The notes: generated from the letters alone by a model not told the origin. 64,000 nucleotides of DNA from Alkaliphilus sp. B6464 (GCF_018141165.1 NZ_CP058558.1:62001-126000), one strand, 5' to 3'. Positions 1 through 7,605 are shown, counted from the first letter of the stretch. Made by a program: numbers and translations.

Positions 1-57
1 CGCTTATCCTAACGGCTTATAACCTTATTGATTTAAGGGGGATGCTATGCATCATGC

Positions 58-147
58 ATGTCGGGGATTAACTTTCCTTATTATGCTATTAAGTTATTAT
101 TAGGGGAACAAGTACAAAAATTAATATTAGAACTATATGAGGAGTGA
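58..147 (+). pseudogene. remnant of an unidentified small gene
   Basis: A 29-codon frame from the ATG at 58 to TGA at 145 reads like a protein C-terminus (ends QKLILELYEE). The only good ribosome binding site (AAGGGGG) instead serves an ATG at 47 in another frame, which stops after 18 codons. I read this as a frameshifted or truncated gene whose tail contains the binding site of the next gene. Function unknown. Confidence 0.3.
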
Positions 148-152
148 GATTT

Positions 153-257
153 ATGGCGTTAAGAAAAGATGATCCTGTTTATTATAAAGTAAAATTAAAT
201 GAGGTAGAAGTATCATTTACTAATGATATTAATGAGAAAACAATTGGAAGACCTTAG
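153..257 (+). CDS. small hypothetical protein, 34 aa
   Basis: ATG at 153 follows a good GGAGTGAG site and the frame runs 34 codons to TAG at 255. The product is charged, with no recognised domain. The frame stays open another 10 codons past the TAG (to TAA at 288), so this could be the front part of a 44-45 residue protein interrupted by an amber codon, but a chance extension that short is common at this base composition. Confidence 0.45.
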   Translation: MALRKDDPVYYKVKLNEVEVSFTNDINEKTIGRP

Positions 258-440
258 ATAGTTATTGAAAATTATATGAAATATATTTAAATACCATATT
301 TTTATATACTTACTTAAAACGCTTTTCTGATTAAAATATAATTTTCAATGAAGAGGAATGAGTGACTTAATCATTTTTTGAATTTAGTTCATAGAATTAA
401 GGGGGCATTAAAGAATTGATTTTAAATAAGGAGATTCAAT

Positions 441-749
441 ATGAAAAGAGAATGTAAAGTAAAAACAGTGACAATTAGTGGCTTGATTAAAGAATTTCAA
501 AGAAATTCTGAACCAATTAGTAAAGAATATGCATTAAAAATCATTAGACAATTATGCACAAGTAAAGCACAGTTATTATATTCAATTCAAAAAGCAACTG
601 ATTTAAATTTAGGAATAGTGCCAGACAGGGAATTATTAGGACAAAAAATTAGAGATAGAGTCTTAGATGAAGGATTAAAAATTATTAATATGACGGATGA
701 ACAGACTATTGAGTATTTAATAACTAATTTTCATAATGCTGATTTATAG
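441..749 (+). CDS. hypothetical protein, 102 aa
   Basis: ATG at 441 has an AAGGAGA site a few bases upstream. The product is a soluble, mainly helical 102-residue protein with no recognised motif, membrane segment or metal site. It lies directly left of the inverted-repeat cassette (856-2383), so it belongs to the backbone into which the cassette inserted. The frame remains open for 20 codons after its TAG stop, which may be chance. I do not recognise the family. Confidence 0.7.
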   Translation: MKRECKVKTVTISGLIKEFQRNSEPISKEYALKIIRQLCTSKAQLLYSIQKATDLNLGIVPDRELLGQKIRDRVLDEGLKIINMTDEQTIEYLITNFHNADL

Positions 750-847
750 AATAAAGACTTGCATCTCAATTATCAAAATTCAGAAGAAAAGAATTATATC
801 TACTCTCGATAGACTGTTTTGTTAACATAATTAAATTATGTTAACTT

Positions 848-855
848 TAATTTTA
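848..855. repeat. target-site duplication, left copy
   Basis: TAATTTTA abutting the left end of the cassette; the identical octamer abuts the right end at 2384-2391. Confidence 0.8.
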
Positions 856-953
856 GGCTCTGTTAAAGAATAATGTTGATTTTCAAAGATATGATTGCAT
901 ATAGTGAAGAAACTATATTACAAAAGGTATTTTATTAAATTTAATAAAAAGGT

Positions 954-976
954 TCGCAACATGAAAAGATCGTGAA
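954..976 (+). repeat. intergenic hairpin repeat, copy near 960
   Basis: The segment centred on CAACATGAAAAGATCG resembles the copy at 12006-12025 (GACATGAAGAAATCGC). It lies just upstream of the ribosome binding site of the next gene. Weak member of the family described in the findings. Confidence 0.4.
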
Positions 977-995
977 GTATTTAAGGAGGAATATC

Positions 996-1156
996 ATGAA
1001 AAAGATTGATAAATTAATAAATAAAATTGAAGAAATGATTAAGGAAGCAAATAAAAAAGCCGATATTTGTTCAAGTGTAGAATATGACTGTGGTTTCTAT
1101 GTGGCAGAGGTGATGCATTGGAAGATATTTTAAAATTTTTGAAAGAAAACAAATGA
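996..1156 (+). pseudogene. small hypothetical gene with a one-base frameshift
   Basis: ATG at 996 follows AAGGAGGA and opens a frame with a helical, lysine-rich start. It stops at a TAA after 45 codons. Adding one base near 1107 (in GCAGAGGTGATG) joins it to a second frame that ends in EDILKFLKENK and TGA at 1154, which is clearly a natural continuation. The gene is therefore broken by a single-base deletion, or the base was lost in sequencing. Intact product would be about 53 aa, function unknown. It is the first gene of the inverted-repeat cassette. Confidence 0.6.
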
Positions 1157-1161
1157 AGATA

Positions 1162-1206
1162 TTGCGTAATTCAAGAATATTGTGTACTTTGAAGATTATG
1201 TGATGC
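1162..1206 (+). repeat. intergenic hairpin repeat, two tandem copies
   Basis: GCGTAATTCAAGAATATTGTG is followed after a few bases by TTTGAAGATTATGTGA. Both match the family core (n)AAGATTAT with complementary flanks. The pair sits just before the ribosome binding site of the gene at 1223. Confidence 0.55.
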
Positions 1207-1222
1207 AGAAGGAGATGAAAGG

Positions 1223-1441
1223 ATGCAATTAGTTCCAACTACATTAATTAATAAACTAGAAAACGATAAAGTTATAACAAGAAAAGATATTGAAGATTTA
1301 GGGTTCGACTATGAAAATGCGATACCAGTTATTCACCATGTACTAGTAAAACTAGGATATAAAATGTATTTTAGTCAAACGAAATGCAAGATTTGGTTAA
1401 GGGAGGGGTTGCAGAATGGAACAAAACAAAATAGCAATTAA
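1223..1441 (+). CDS. hypothetical protein, 72 aa
   Basis: ATG at 1223 after GAAGGAGATGAAAGG. A small soluble protein of mixed helix/strand type with no recognised domain. Its last 26 bases overlap the start of the next gene (1416), so the two are probably translationally coupled. Cargo of the inverted-repeat cassette. Confidence 0.65.
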   Translation: MQLVPTTLINKLENDKVITRKDIEDLGFDYENAIPVIHHVLVKLGYKMYFSQTKCKIWLREGLQNGTKQNSN

Positions 1442-1619
1442 TCATTTAGAAACAGGAAATCAATCAAAACAACATATAGAATTAGCAATTAAAGCACTTG
1501 AAAAACAGATACCTAAAGATGTTGTTAGAGAGAGAGCAGCAATAAAAACATGTCCTGTATGTGATTCAGTTGTTAATAAGAATTACTGTCAAAATTGCGG
1601 ACAGAAATTGAACTATTAG
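1416..1619 (+). CDS. small protein with C-terminal zinc ribbon, 67 aa
   Basis: ATG at 1416 lies inside the end of the previous gene behind GGGAGGGG. Residues 1-40 are helical. The C-terminus has a CPVC pair (about residues 46-49) and a CQNC pair (about 58-61) followed by GQKLNY, the usual finish of short phage and plasmid zinc-ribbon proteins. This makes the TAG at 1617 a genuine stop, even though the downstream gene is in the same frame. Likely a zinc-binding adaptor or nucleic-acid binder; partner unknown. Confidence 0.7.
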   Translation: MEQNKIAINHLETGNQSKQHIELAIKALEKQIPKDVVRERAAIKTCPVCDSVVNKNYCQNCGQKLNY

Positions 1620-1676
1620 GTACACATTATGAAAATTATACGACATATTGAATTTAAAAAAGGAAGGATTGATTTT

Positions 1677-2078
1677 ATGAAAACAAAATGGAATTTTAAT
1701 GAAGAAGATTTTAATAAGGCGATTAAAGGAGTAATAGAGCAGGATGCTTCAGAAGATTTTCTCGGAAACCTTTATATCGGACATTTGAGTTTTGATTTAA
1801 AACTTATGGATTATGAAGATGAAATTGGTGTGGTATTGGATGCAGATTTATACATTGGTGGAATAGATAGTGGATATGGTTATACATCAATAAATAATTT
1901 ACCATATGATAATGATGGAGGATTTCAAGTATTGAACAAACAAAATGTAAATGATTTTCAATCATTTTATGATTTTAAACAGTATTTGGAAAGAAAAGCA
2001 GTTGATTATATTATTAAAGAAAATAATGGAGTATATATTAAAAAAATGAATATGGATAATATTTTTGATTGGTCGTAA
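1677..2078 (+). CDS. acidic hypothetical protein, 133 aa
   Basis: The start chosen is the ATG at 1677, with an AAGGAAGGATTG site in front. The earlier in-frame ATG at 1629 lacks a site. The product is acidic and rich in Asp, Gly and Tyr in the middle (GGIDSGYGYTSI), so probably a small beta-rich domain, with a lysine-rich helical tail. No family recognised. Cargo of the inverted-repeat cassette. Confidence 0.65.
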   Translation: MKTKWNFNEEDFNKAIKGVIEQDASEDFLGNLYIGHLSFDLKLMDYEDEIGVVLDADLYIGGIDSGYGYTSINNLPYDNDGGFQVLNKQNVNDFQSFYDFKQYLERKAVDYIIKENNGVYIKKMNMDNIFDWS

Positions 2079-2094
2079 TACAAGATTATTGCGA
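2073..2094 (+). repeat. intergenic hairpin repeat
   Basis: CGTAATA and TTATTGCG can pair (7 bp with one G-U) around a CAAGA loop. Lies between the stop at 2076-2078 and the ribosome binding site of the gene at 2110. Confidence 0.6.
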
Positions 2095-2109
2095 AGGAGG
2101 GCGTTGATA

Positions 2110-2301
2110 ATGAAATATAAGGTTGAAGTTGGTTCGTTTTGTACACGATTTATTAAAAGAACTATAACTGTTCATGCAGACAATGAAACAGAGGCTACTG
2201 AGAAGGCAATTAATAAATATATTGATGCAGAAATGCAATTAATGAATTATAGTGATTTCGGTACTCCACAGGTTGATTCTGTAGAGGAAATAAATTCTTA
2301 A
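2110..2301 (+). CDS. small protein resembling DpnD/PcfM-like domains, 63 aa
   Basis: ATG at 2110 follows GAAGGAGGGCG; the frame is open further upstream but without a site. The pattern MKYKVEV ... VHADNETEATEKAINKY has the short strand-strand-helix layout seen in DpnD/PcfM-like small proteins of Firmicute plasmids and phages. The resemblance is by eye only and the function of that family is poorly known. Last gene of the inverted-repeat cassette, followed by a terminator. Confidence 0.55.
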   Translation: MKYKVEVGSFCTRFIKRTITVHADNETEATEKAINKYIDAEMQLMNYSDFGTPQVDSVEEINS

Positions 2302-2318
2302 TTACACATTTCAAGATA

Positions 2319-2347
2319 AATACGTCTTGCCAAGACGTATTTTTTTC
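2319..2347 (+). terminator. Rho-independent terminator
   Basis: Stem AATACGTCTTG / CAAGACGTATT followed by a run of seven T. Ends the small operon of the inverted-repeat cassette just inside its right end. Confidence 0.75.
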
Positions 2348-2383
2348 TTCGGCTTAAATATCAACATATTCTTTAACAGAGCC

Positions 2384-2391
2384 TAATTTTA
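2384..2391. repeat. target-site duplication, right copy
   Basis: TAATTTTA abutting the right inverted end; exact match to 848-855. Confidence 0.8.
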
Positions 2392-2457
2392 AAACTTGAT
2401 TTCTTTAGTTGGATTGTAAATAATGAATGAAATTTTAAAAATAAAGGAGGAGTTATT

Positions 2458-3120
2458 ATGATATATAAAATTTTAAATAAAGGTGCTTTTTCTATGTTAG
2501 AAGTTATGCTTGAACAAGGAGAAACTATAAAGGCAGAGTCAGGTGCTATGGTGGCCATGAGTGAGACATTTGATATAGAGGGTAAACTAGAAGGTGGACT
2601 AGGAAAGGCTCTTGCGAGATCATTTCTGTCTGGTGAAAAGATGTTCTTTCAGACAATTACTGCTTCTAGGGGCAATGGGACCATATTATTAGCACCGGGA
2701 GTGCTTGGAGATATTCAAGCGATTGAATTAAATGGAGAGGACTATATCATTCAAAAGGATGGATACTTTGCAAGCACCGCTAATATTGAGGTATCCACTA
2801 AGGTTCAGGGACTTATAAAGGGTTTGTTTTCAGGAGAAGGTTTTTTTCTTTTAAAAGCAGGTGGCACCGGCTTACTATTCGTGAGTTCTTTTGGTAATAT
2901 TCATGAACTTGAATTAAAAGAAAATGAAAAGATGATAATTGATAATCATCACTTAGTAGCATGGAAATCCGACATGAATTATAGAATTAAAAAAGCGTCT
3001 AAGAGTGTATGGTCATCACTTACCTCTGGAGAAATGCTTGTTACCGAATTTGTAGGACCCGGTAAAGTTTATATACAAAGCAGGAACCCAAGCATTATGA
3101 TGGCTAATAGTGGGGCTTAA
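2458..3120 (+). CDS. AIM24 / TIGR00266 family protein, 220 aa
   Basis: ATG at 2458 follows AAAGGAGGAG. The whole chain matches the AIM24 family. It has an N-terminal region with GETIKAESGAMVAM, glycine-rich strands, a central FLLKAGGTGLLFVSSFG segment and the typical C-terminus with VGPGKVYIQSRN near the end. Length (about 220) is normal. These are soluble beta-rich proteins of unknown biochemical role, common on Firmicute chromosomes. Its codon use is more chromosomal than its neighbours (more GC-rich codons), suggesting capture from a host. It lies immediately right of the cassette insertion. Confidence 0.85.
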   Translation: MIYKILNKGAFSMLEVMLEQGETIKAESGAMVAMSETFDIEGKLEGGLGKALARSFLSGEKMFFQTITASRGNGTILLAPGVLGDIQAIELNGEDYIIQKDGYFASTANIEVSTKVQGLIKGLFSGEGFFLLKAGGTGLLFVSSFGNIHELELKENEKMIIDNHHLVAWKSDMNYRIKKASKSVWSSLTSGEMLVTEFVGPGKVYIQSRNPSIMMANSGA

Positions 3121-3184
3121 AATTCAAAACTATGGATATTAGAAATGATTACTCTGCTAGAAAAAATTAATGAAGGCGGATATC

Positions 3185-3279
3185 ATGGCAATCCCAGTAG
3201 TGAAAATAAATGATTAATATATTGTTGTATTCGATAAAGACAACTGAATAGTATGCTATAAAGGTGCTTATAGACTTGG
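3185..3279 (+). pseudogene. degenerate small reading frame
   Basis: ATG at 3185 begins MAIPVVKIND and then stops. A one-base shift continues as YIVVFDKDN, stop, IVCYKGAYRLG. This looks like a decayed small gene running into the terminator at 3272. Low confidence because it is so short. Confidence 0.25.
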
Positions 3280-3298
3280 TTATGCCAAGTCTTTTTTT
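3272..3298 (+). terminator. Rho-independent terminator
   Basis: AGACTTGG / CCAAGTCT stem with TTATG loop and TTTTTTT tail. Confidence 0.75.
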
Positions 3299-3301
3299 AT
3301 T

Positions 3302-3338
3302 TTGACATTTACTCTTAATTTATATGTTATGTTAAAAA
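3302..3338 (+). promoter_or_regulatory. promoter of the recurrent TRTG/TATGTT family
   Basis: TATG-T-TATGTT-AAAA at 3323-3337, with a TTGACA upstream at 3302. Lies about 30 bases before the gene at 3366. Member of the repeated promoter family in this window. Confidence 0.65.
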
Positions 3339-3365
3339 TAATGATGATCAAGGAGGGATGCCTTA

Positions 3366-3701
3366 ATGAAATTTACTTATGATGAATTTAAAAAACTTAT
3401 GGAAGATGAAAATGTAGAAGAAATTACAATTTCACCCCAAGGACAAATATATGTAACCTTTTTAGAAGATTATGAAATGATGGGAAAAATCCATTACAAA
3501 AGTCCAATAAAAAGACTTTTATCAGATTTTGAACTTGTCGGAATTGAAGAAGGTAGAGTAATTGTCGAAAATTTAGTTGGAATGTTTGATTTAAGTAAAG
3601 AATATCTAATAATGACTAAAAAGACAAAAAGTGAAGTATTTTGTTTAATTCATCCTCATGGACATCAAGCAGGATGGTCAATTTACTATGGGAAATTATG
3701 A
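3366..3701 (+). CDS. hypothetical protein, 111 aa (paralogue of the next gene)
   Basis: ATG at 3366 behind AAGGAGGGATG. The product shares its start (MKFTYDEFKKLMED), its central KIHYK segment and its end (GWSIYYGK) with the product of 3809-4156, so the two are tandem paralogues that have diverged widely. Soluble alpha/beta protein, no family recognised. It has its own promoter and terminator, as does its paralogue. Confidence 0.75.
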   Translation: MKFTYDEFKKLMEDENVEEITISPQGQIYVTFLEDYEMMGKIHYKSPIKRLLSDFELVGIEEGRVIVENLVGMFDLSKEYLIMTKKTKSEVFCLIHPHGHQAGWSIYYGKL

Positions 3702-3707
3702 TATTAT

Positions 3708-3732
3708 AGGCTCGGTTACACCGAGTCTTTTT
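3708..3732 (+). terminator. Rho-independent terminator
   Basis: GGCTCGGT / ACCGAGTC stem, loop TAC, then TTTTTC. Confidence 0.65.
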
Positions 3733-3763
3733 CTTTTATCCTATATAATTCTACCCTGCTTTG

Positions 3764-3778
3764 TGTGTTATGTTAAAA
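3764..3778 (+). promoter_or_regulatory. promoter of the TRTG/TATGTT family
   Basis: TGTG-T-TATGTT-AAAA exactly as in the family consensus; no convincing -35 box. Precedes the gene at 3809. Confidence 0.65.
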
Positions 3779-3808
3779 ACGATCATAACTAAGGAGGGGA
3801 TGCCATAA

Positions 3809-4156
3809 ATGAAATTTACTTATGAAGAATTTAAAAAAGTATTAGAAGATAAAAGTATTAAAGATGTTGTTATTACACAAGGAAATCTAGTTTTTGTAGA
3901 TTTTTTAAGGGATATGCCTGAAGGGTTTGAGTTTAAAGGTAAAATTTATTATAAAGTAATAGACACAAAACCACTTCCAGAATATAGGAAATTAGGAGCC
4001 GAGGAATGTAAAGAAATCGCTGAAAAATTAATTGGCAAATTCAATATAGACAGAACGGAGATTCTTATGATTGCAGAAACAGAAACGGAAAGAGTTTGTT
4101 TAGTTGACAACAGAGTATGCTTAAATGGTTGGTCAATTGTTTATAGAAGAAAATAA
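3809..4156 (+). CDS. hypothetical protein, 115 aa (paralogue of 3366-3701)
   Basis: ATG at 3809 behind AAGGAGGGG. Begins MKFTYEEFKKVLED and ends NGWSIVYRRK, parallel to the preceding gene. Probably the first of a three-gene unit with 4172 and 4489, which follow at 15 and 2 bases. Function unknown. Confidence 0.75.
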   Translation: MKFTYEEFKKVLEDKSIKDVVITQGNLVFVDFLRDMPEGFEFKGKIYYKVIDTKPLPEYRKLGAEECKEIAEKLIGKFNIDRTEILMIAETETERVCLVDNRVCLNGWSIVYRRK

Positions 4157-4171
4157 GAAGGGGGCCCATCT

Positions 4172-4486
4172 TTGATTATTAAATTAAAGCCAATCATCAG
4201 AAAAATTACAATTATAGGTGATAATTTTAGTTTCTCGTTTATAGAAGATAAGACTAATTATGCTGCGTCTTTAGTTGAAATAAGTTGTAACGGATTTAGT
4301 GAGCAAAATATTTACAATTACTTCGCAGAAGGTGAGTTTAAAAGTAATGAAATAGAAGATTTAAATAGCAAACATTTTTTATATGATTTTATTGAGGATT
4401 TCGTGCAAAGTGAAAGATGTCCAGATATGTTATATATATATACTGGAGATTTAAAATTTAAAGTTGAAATCATGGAGGAACTATAA
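4172..4486 (+). CDS. hypothetical protein, 104 aa
   Basis: TTG start at 4172 directly after AAGAAGGGGG; no ATG is better placed. The chain has an N-terminal beta region and a C-terminal acidic part, with no membrane segment or metal site. It sits between the paralogue 3809 and the membrane protein 4489, almost touching both. Confidence 0.65.
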   Translation: MIIKLKPIIRKITIIGDNFSFSFIEDKTNYAASLVEISCNGFSEQNIYNYFAEGEFKSNEIEDLNSKHFLYDFIEDFVQSERCPDMLYIYTGDLKFKVEIMEEL

Positions 4487-4488
4487 TA

Positions 4489-5064
4489 ATGAAAAAATAT
4501 CAAAAATTAGTATGGATTATAAGTGTTTTAATAATTCTATCATCTTTAATAATTATTGCACCTATCATATATAATGACTATCAAGTAAAGATAGGATTTG
4601 AAACTTATGATAATTATAAAAAAGAAATGAAAAAAATATATGATTTAAAAGATGATTTTTACTTGAATCCTATAGACTTAGATATGAATATAGATAAGTT
4701 TATTAACGATAAAAATATGGTTATAAACCCATTGAATAGAGGAAGTTCTAATAGTTATTATTCAAGAACAATTAAGTGGAGAGAAAGAATAGGAGAAGAA
4801 TTGATTATTGTATCAAACAAAGATAAAGAGATAATAACCTATGGAGTAATGTTCGGTGAATATGATCCTTTAATTGAATCAGAGGAATTTACTAAAATGA
4901 CTGATGATTTAAACAAAGTATACTCTATGGCTAACAATAGTGTAATTAATGAAGAAAGTTTTCTTGCTGAATGGGAATCTGAAAATATAAGCATTAAATT
5001 GAATAGAAGCGATATTCATTTTTCATTTACTATAGATAATAATAAAAAAATACCACATAGATAG
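4489..5064 (+). CDS. membrane-anchored hypothetical protein, 191 aa
   Basis: ATG at 4489 behind GGAGGAAC, two bases after the previous stop. One transmembrane helix at residues 9-30 (hydrophobic Ile/Leu run) with positive residues before it, then an outside domain of about 160 residues rich in Lys, Asn and Asp. No lipobox. Probably a surface or periplasm-like protein of the three-gene unit starting at 3809. Its stop codon lies in the terminator hairpin. Confidence 0.65.
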   Translation: MKKYQKLVWIISVLIILSSLIIIAPIIYNDYQVKIGFETYDNYKKEMKKIYDLKDDFYLNPIDLDMNIDKFINDKNMVINPLNRGSSNSYYSRTIKWRERIGEELIIVSNKDKEIITYGVMFGEYDPLIESEEFTKMTDDLNKVYSMANNSVINEESFLAEWESENISIKLNRSDIHFSFTIDNNKKIPHR

Positions 5065-5079
5065 CCTATGTGGTATTTT
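5046..5079 (+). terminator. Rho-independent terminator
   Basis: AATACCACATAG / CTATGTGGTATT stem with ATAG loop and T-rich tail; contains the stop of 4489-5064. Confidence 0.7.
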
Positions 5080-5090
5080 AATTAAATTCA

Positions 5091-5105
5091 TGTGTTATGT
5101 TTAAG
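5091..5105 (+). promoter_or_regulatory. promoter of the TRTG/TATGTT family
   Basis: TGTG-T-TATGTT-TAAG directly after the preceding terminator; precedes the gene at 5176. Confidence 0.6.
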
Positions 5106-5175
5106 ATGATCAAAAAAGATAACATTTTTGTATTGCCATAGACTTTACTATAAAGGGGAAATGAAGGTGATATAT

Positions 5176-5577
5176 ATGAATATCCAAAAGAAAATTCTAA
5201 CTGACTATATAGAATATCTTGAAGAATATTTATTGTGTCCTGAGAAATATAGGGGATGCTATGAATGGTATTTTTCTTCTGGATATATTGAATTTTTATT
5301 GAGAGAACTAAAGTATGATTTAGAATCTATTAATAAGAGATTTACACTAATAAATGATTCCAAACAAGAGTGTAGAAATAGAAGAAGAAATAATAGAAAA
5401 GCCAAACGAAAAATTATTATAAAATACAAACTTAAAAACTACCCTGCTTATTATAGTCAAGATTTCAGATTCGCAAAAAAGATTAGCAATAAAAAAGTTA
5501 GAAAACATGATGACTTAATTAACGGTTCTTATTATAAAAAAGCATTTAATATGACGTTTTACCTTGATAGAACTTAA
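5176..5577 (+). CDS. very basic hypothetical protein, 133 aa
   Basis: The ATG at 5176 has the well-spaced GAAGGTGAT site; upstream in-frame ATGs are poorer and nearer the promoter. The product starts MNIQKKILTDYIEYLEEYL (helical) and has a middle section very rich in Arg, Asn and Lys (about residues 60-100), typical of nucleic-acid contact. No known domain. Confidence 0.65.
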   Translation: MNIQKKILTDYIEYLEEYLLCPEKYRGCYEWYFSSGYIEFLLRELKYDLESINKRFTLINDSKQECRNRRRNNRKAKRKIIIKYKLKNYPAYYSQDFRFAKKISNKKVRKHDDLINGSYYKKAFNMTFYLDRT

Positions 5578-5582
5578 ATTAA

Positions 5583-5717
5583 TTATTTCAAATAAGGATA
5601 ACAACAATAAAGGACATACATGTATCTGTAAACACATTGAAAGTTATCTTTATAAATGAAGAAAACACAATTGGGAAAATAAACTTTATGAGAAAAGGAC
5701 ATTACATGTTTAGATGA
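5583..5717 (+). pseudogene. open frame without a normal start codon
   Basis: The 5578-5850 gap holds a 44-codon frame with protein-like composition ending GKINFMRKGHYMFR and TGA. It has no ATG, GTG or TTG near its AAGGATAAC site; an ATA stands where a start would be. Probably a decayed gene or one with a mutated start. Confidence 0.25.
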
Positions 5718-5850
5718 ATGTAATTCAAGATCGAATTTGAAATTAATATAAAGATCAATCAAAAAGATTGACTTCTAAGAAAAACATTATATATCATACA
5801 AGAGAATTTTATAAACTTGGAATTTAATATATAACTTGGAGGTAACTTTA

Positions 5851-6090
5851 ATGAGACAATATTATGCATTATTTACTTGCAACGAATGGAAAGAATTTTC
5901 ATCAATGCGTTTAGTTGGAATGTTTTCAAGAACCGAATTAATAAAAATAATTAAAAAAAGAGTTAAAGAGAATGAATTTGGATTTTGCCGAGACATTAAG
6001 GAAATCAATGAAATGCCTATACGAGATATAGAAGTTTCTTTAGAGTATGGTCATATCATAGAGTTGAAAATTAATGAGATTTTAAATTAA
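5851..6090 (+). CDS. hypothetical protein, 79 aa
   Basis: ATG at 5851 behind GGAGGTAAC; the ATG 15 bases earlier lies inside the site. Short alpha/beta protein beginning MRQYYALFTCNEWKEFSS, no recognised family. A lipoprotein gene follows at 23 bases. Confidence 0.65.
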   Translation: MRQYYALFTCNEWKEFSSMRLVGMFSRTELIKIIKKRVKENEFGFCRDIKEINEMPIRDIEVSLEYGHIIELKINEILN

Positions 6091-6113
6091 TAACTGATAG
6101 AGGATGATGGAAA

Positions 6114-6737
6114 ATGAAAATTAAAAGTGCAAAATTAATATTAGTAATTGGAGTGATGCTGTTAGTTATAACAATGCTTAGTGGTTGTGCCATGTTAAAT
6201 TATGAAATTAGTGGAATGATGGAAGCATTACGAGGTAGGGCTGCCGTAATAAAGACCTATGACGAAGAAAGTAATATTATTGATAAAATTGAAGGGCAAT
6301 CAATAAGTATAAGTTCAGAAGATAAGTTTAACACCAAAGATAAAGAAGGTAATGTTGTAAATCAATCTTCAGTAATTAGTATTACGGTTGGCGGTAAGTC
6401 TATGGTTCATGTAGGAAGTAGTTTGATTTTACATGAGAAAGGTTTAATTGATGTATTCGATGAGTTTTCGAGAAAAGTAGATATACAAAACTTTGATAGA
6501 TCAACACCTTTTCTTAATAGAATGGTCAATGATATGAAAAATCTTACCTCTGGAAAGAGTAAGGTAATACTAATCAGATCTCAATCAGGCAAGCCACTTG
6601 CTACATTCGTTGGTAATAATGTCAGTTATTTCGCAACAGGAATAGATAAATCAACGGGTATACAAATAGATGGTAAATATCTTTTTATATACAGATGTGA
6701 CTATACAATTTATGATTTAGAATTGCTAATTAATTAG
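6114..6737 (+). CDS. DUF5052-like lipoprotein, 207 aa
   Basis: ATG at 6114. The N-terminus is a lipoprotein signal: basic start, hydrophobic run, then LSGC with the lipid-bearing cysteine at residue 25. The mature part (YEISGMMEALRGRAAVIKTYDEES ... ISITVGG ... HVGSSLI) matches the DUF5052 lipoproteins of clostridia and streptococci by eye. Length is usual. Role unknown; it sits on the outer face of the membrane. The next gene encodes a small membrane protein and may be in the same transcript. Confidence 0.75.
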   Translation: MKIKSAKLILVIGVMLLVITMLSGCAMLNYEISGMMEALRGRAAVIKTYDEESNIIDKIEGQSISISSEDKFNTKDKEGNVVNQSSVISITVGGKSMVHVGSSLILHEKGLIDVFDEFSRKVDIQNFDRSTPFLNRMVNDMKNLTSGKSKVILIRSQSGKPLATFVGNNVSYFATGIDKSTGIQIDGKYLFIYRCDYTIYDLELLIN

Positions 6738-6766
6738 CAATTCGTACATATATAGGAGGAAATTAA

Positions 6767-6997
6767 ATGGACGATATAGATATTTATAAGGTTTTATTTT
6801 TATTTTGGCTTATATTGCAACTATTATCATGGCACCAATGTAATATGGGTGATTTTATAGATGGTACTAGAAAAGAGGTTCTAATATCCAATTTAGGGAG
6901 TATACCTTTGATGATGATGCGTTCACTTATCATGGCATTAATATTTTTTATTCCTATATCAATAATGAAGTGGTGTATAATTAAATTTTTTATTTAA
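6767..6997 (+). CDS. small membrane protein, 76 aa
   Basis: ATG at 6767 behind TAGGAGGAA. Two hydrophobic segments (about residues 8-25 and 50-75) separated by a polar loop. No family recognised. Follows the lipoprotein gene by 29 bases. Confidence 0.6.
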   Translation: MDDIDIYKVLFLFWLILQLLSWHQCNMGDFIDGTRKEVLISNLGSIPLMMMRSLIMALIFFIPISIMKWCIIKFFI

Positions 6998-7109
6998 AAA
7001 TAGTTAAAAAAACATACGAATAATCATAGCATAACATGAATATAGGTACAAGCCTTTATTAAGAAAAAAGTATCCAAGATCTATTGAAGAATAAATGGAG
7101 GTAATAAAA

Positions 7110-7163
7110 ATGGGTAGAGCAATAAATTTATATAGTTATGATTTTGAAAAATTGATGAATTAA
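7110..7163 (+). pseudogene. 17-codon start of a truncated gene
   Basis: A GGAGGT site and ATG at 7110 open MGRAINLYSYDFEKLMN, then TAA. The sequence looks like the start of a larger protein, so this is probably a truncated gene rather than a functional peptide. Confidence 0.3.
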
Positions 7164-7206
7164 TCCAAGTAAGGAAAATATGTAAAATAGAATAGGAGGG
7201 TAAATA

Positions 7207-7605
7207 ATGGGAAATTTTAAAATGGTAGTGAGTGAAAACATAGGAGGAAAAAGTATAAAGCATTTTGGAAGTGTAGGAACTATAATTGAAGTTAAAAATG
7301 GAGTATTTGTTGACAGAGAAGGATGGAAATGGGATGCATCAGATTCAGATGAAAATGAAGGAAAAAAATTTAATGATATAGTTGATGTGCAAGATCTATT
7401 TTATGAAAGTGTTTTATATGATTTTAAAACAAAATTTGAATTAGTACTAGAAAATGATGAAGATAAATCAGCATTGAAAACATTAAGATTAAGTCTTGAA
7501 GAAGAAGAAAAAGAAGAAGAAATAAGAGAAAGAGTATGGAAATTAGTTTTAGAAATTGGAGAGGGAGCAGTAATAAAGGCTCTTAAACAATTAAAAATTA
7601 TATAA
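7207..7605 (+). CDS. acidic hypothetical protein, 132 aa
   Basis: ATG at 7207 behind TAGGAGGG. The first 60 residues look like a small beta barrel (strand pattern with Gly turns). Residues 85-132 form a highly charged Glu/Lys helix. No family recognised. Confidence 0.7.
   Translation: MGNFKMVVSENIGGKSIKHFGSVGTIIEVKNGVFVDREGWKWDASDSDENEGKKFNDIVDVQDLFYESVLYDFKTKFELVLENDEDKSALKTLRLSLEEEEKEEEIRERVWKLVLEIGEGAVIKALKQLKII

Larger units (their letters stand above)
856..2383. mobile_element. transposase-less cassette with inverted ends and 8-bp target duplication
   Basis: The left end reads GGCTCTGTTAAAGAAT and the reverse complement of the right end begins with the same 16 bases. Similarity continues for about 10 more bases (ATGTTGAT) after a one-base gap. 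The bases outside both ends are identical: TAATTTTA at 848-855 and again at 2384-2391. Such a direct duplication next to inverted ends is the signature of transposition. The 1528-bp interior carries one broken and four intact small genes and a terminator, but no transposase. An 8-bp duplication and these ends resemble IS1595-type or IS6-type elements; which one is inference. It must be moved in trans, or has lost its transposase. Confidence 0.8.

Noticed and set aside
1416-2078. A fusion of the zinc-ribbon protein (1416) with the next gene by TAG readthrough
   Set aside because: The zinc ribbon ends in the usual GQKLNY finish and the next gene has its own ribosome site at 1677.
6715-6745. AATTGCTAATTAATTAGCAATT palindrome as a terminator or operator
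   Set aside because: It spans the end of the lipoprotein gene and has no T-tail; probably AT-rich coincidence with the stop region.
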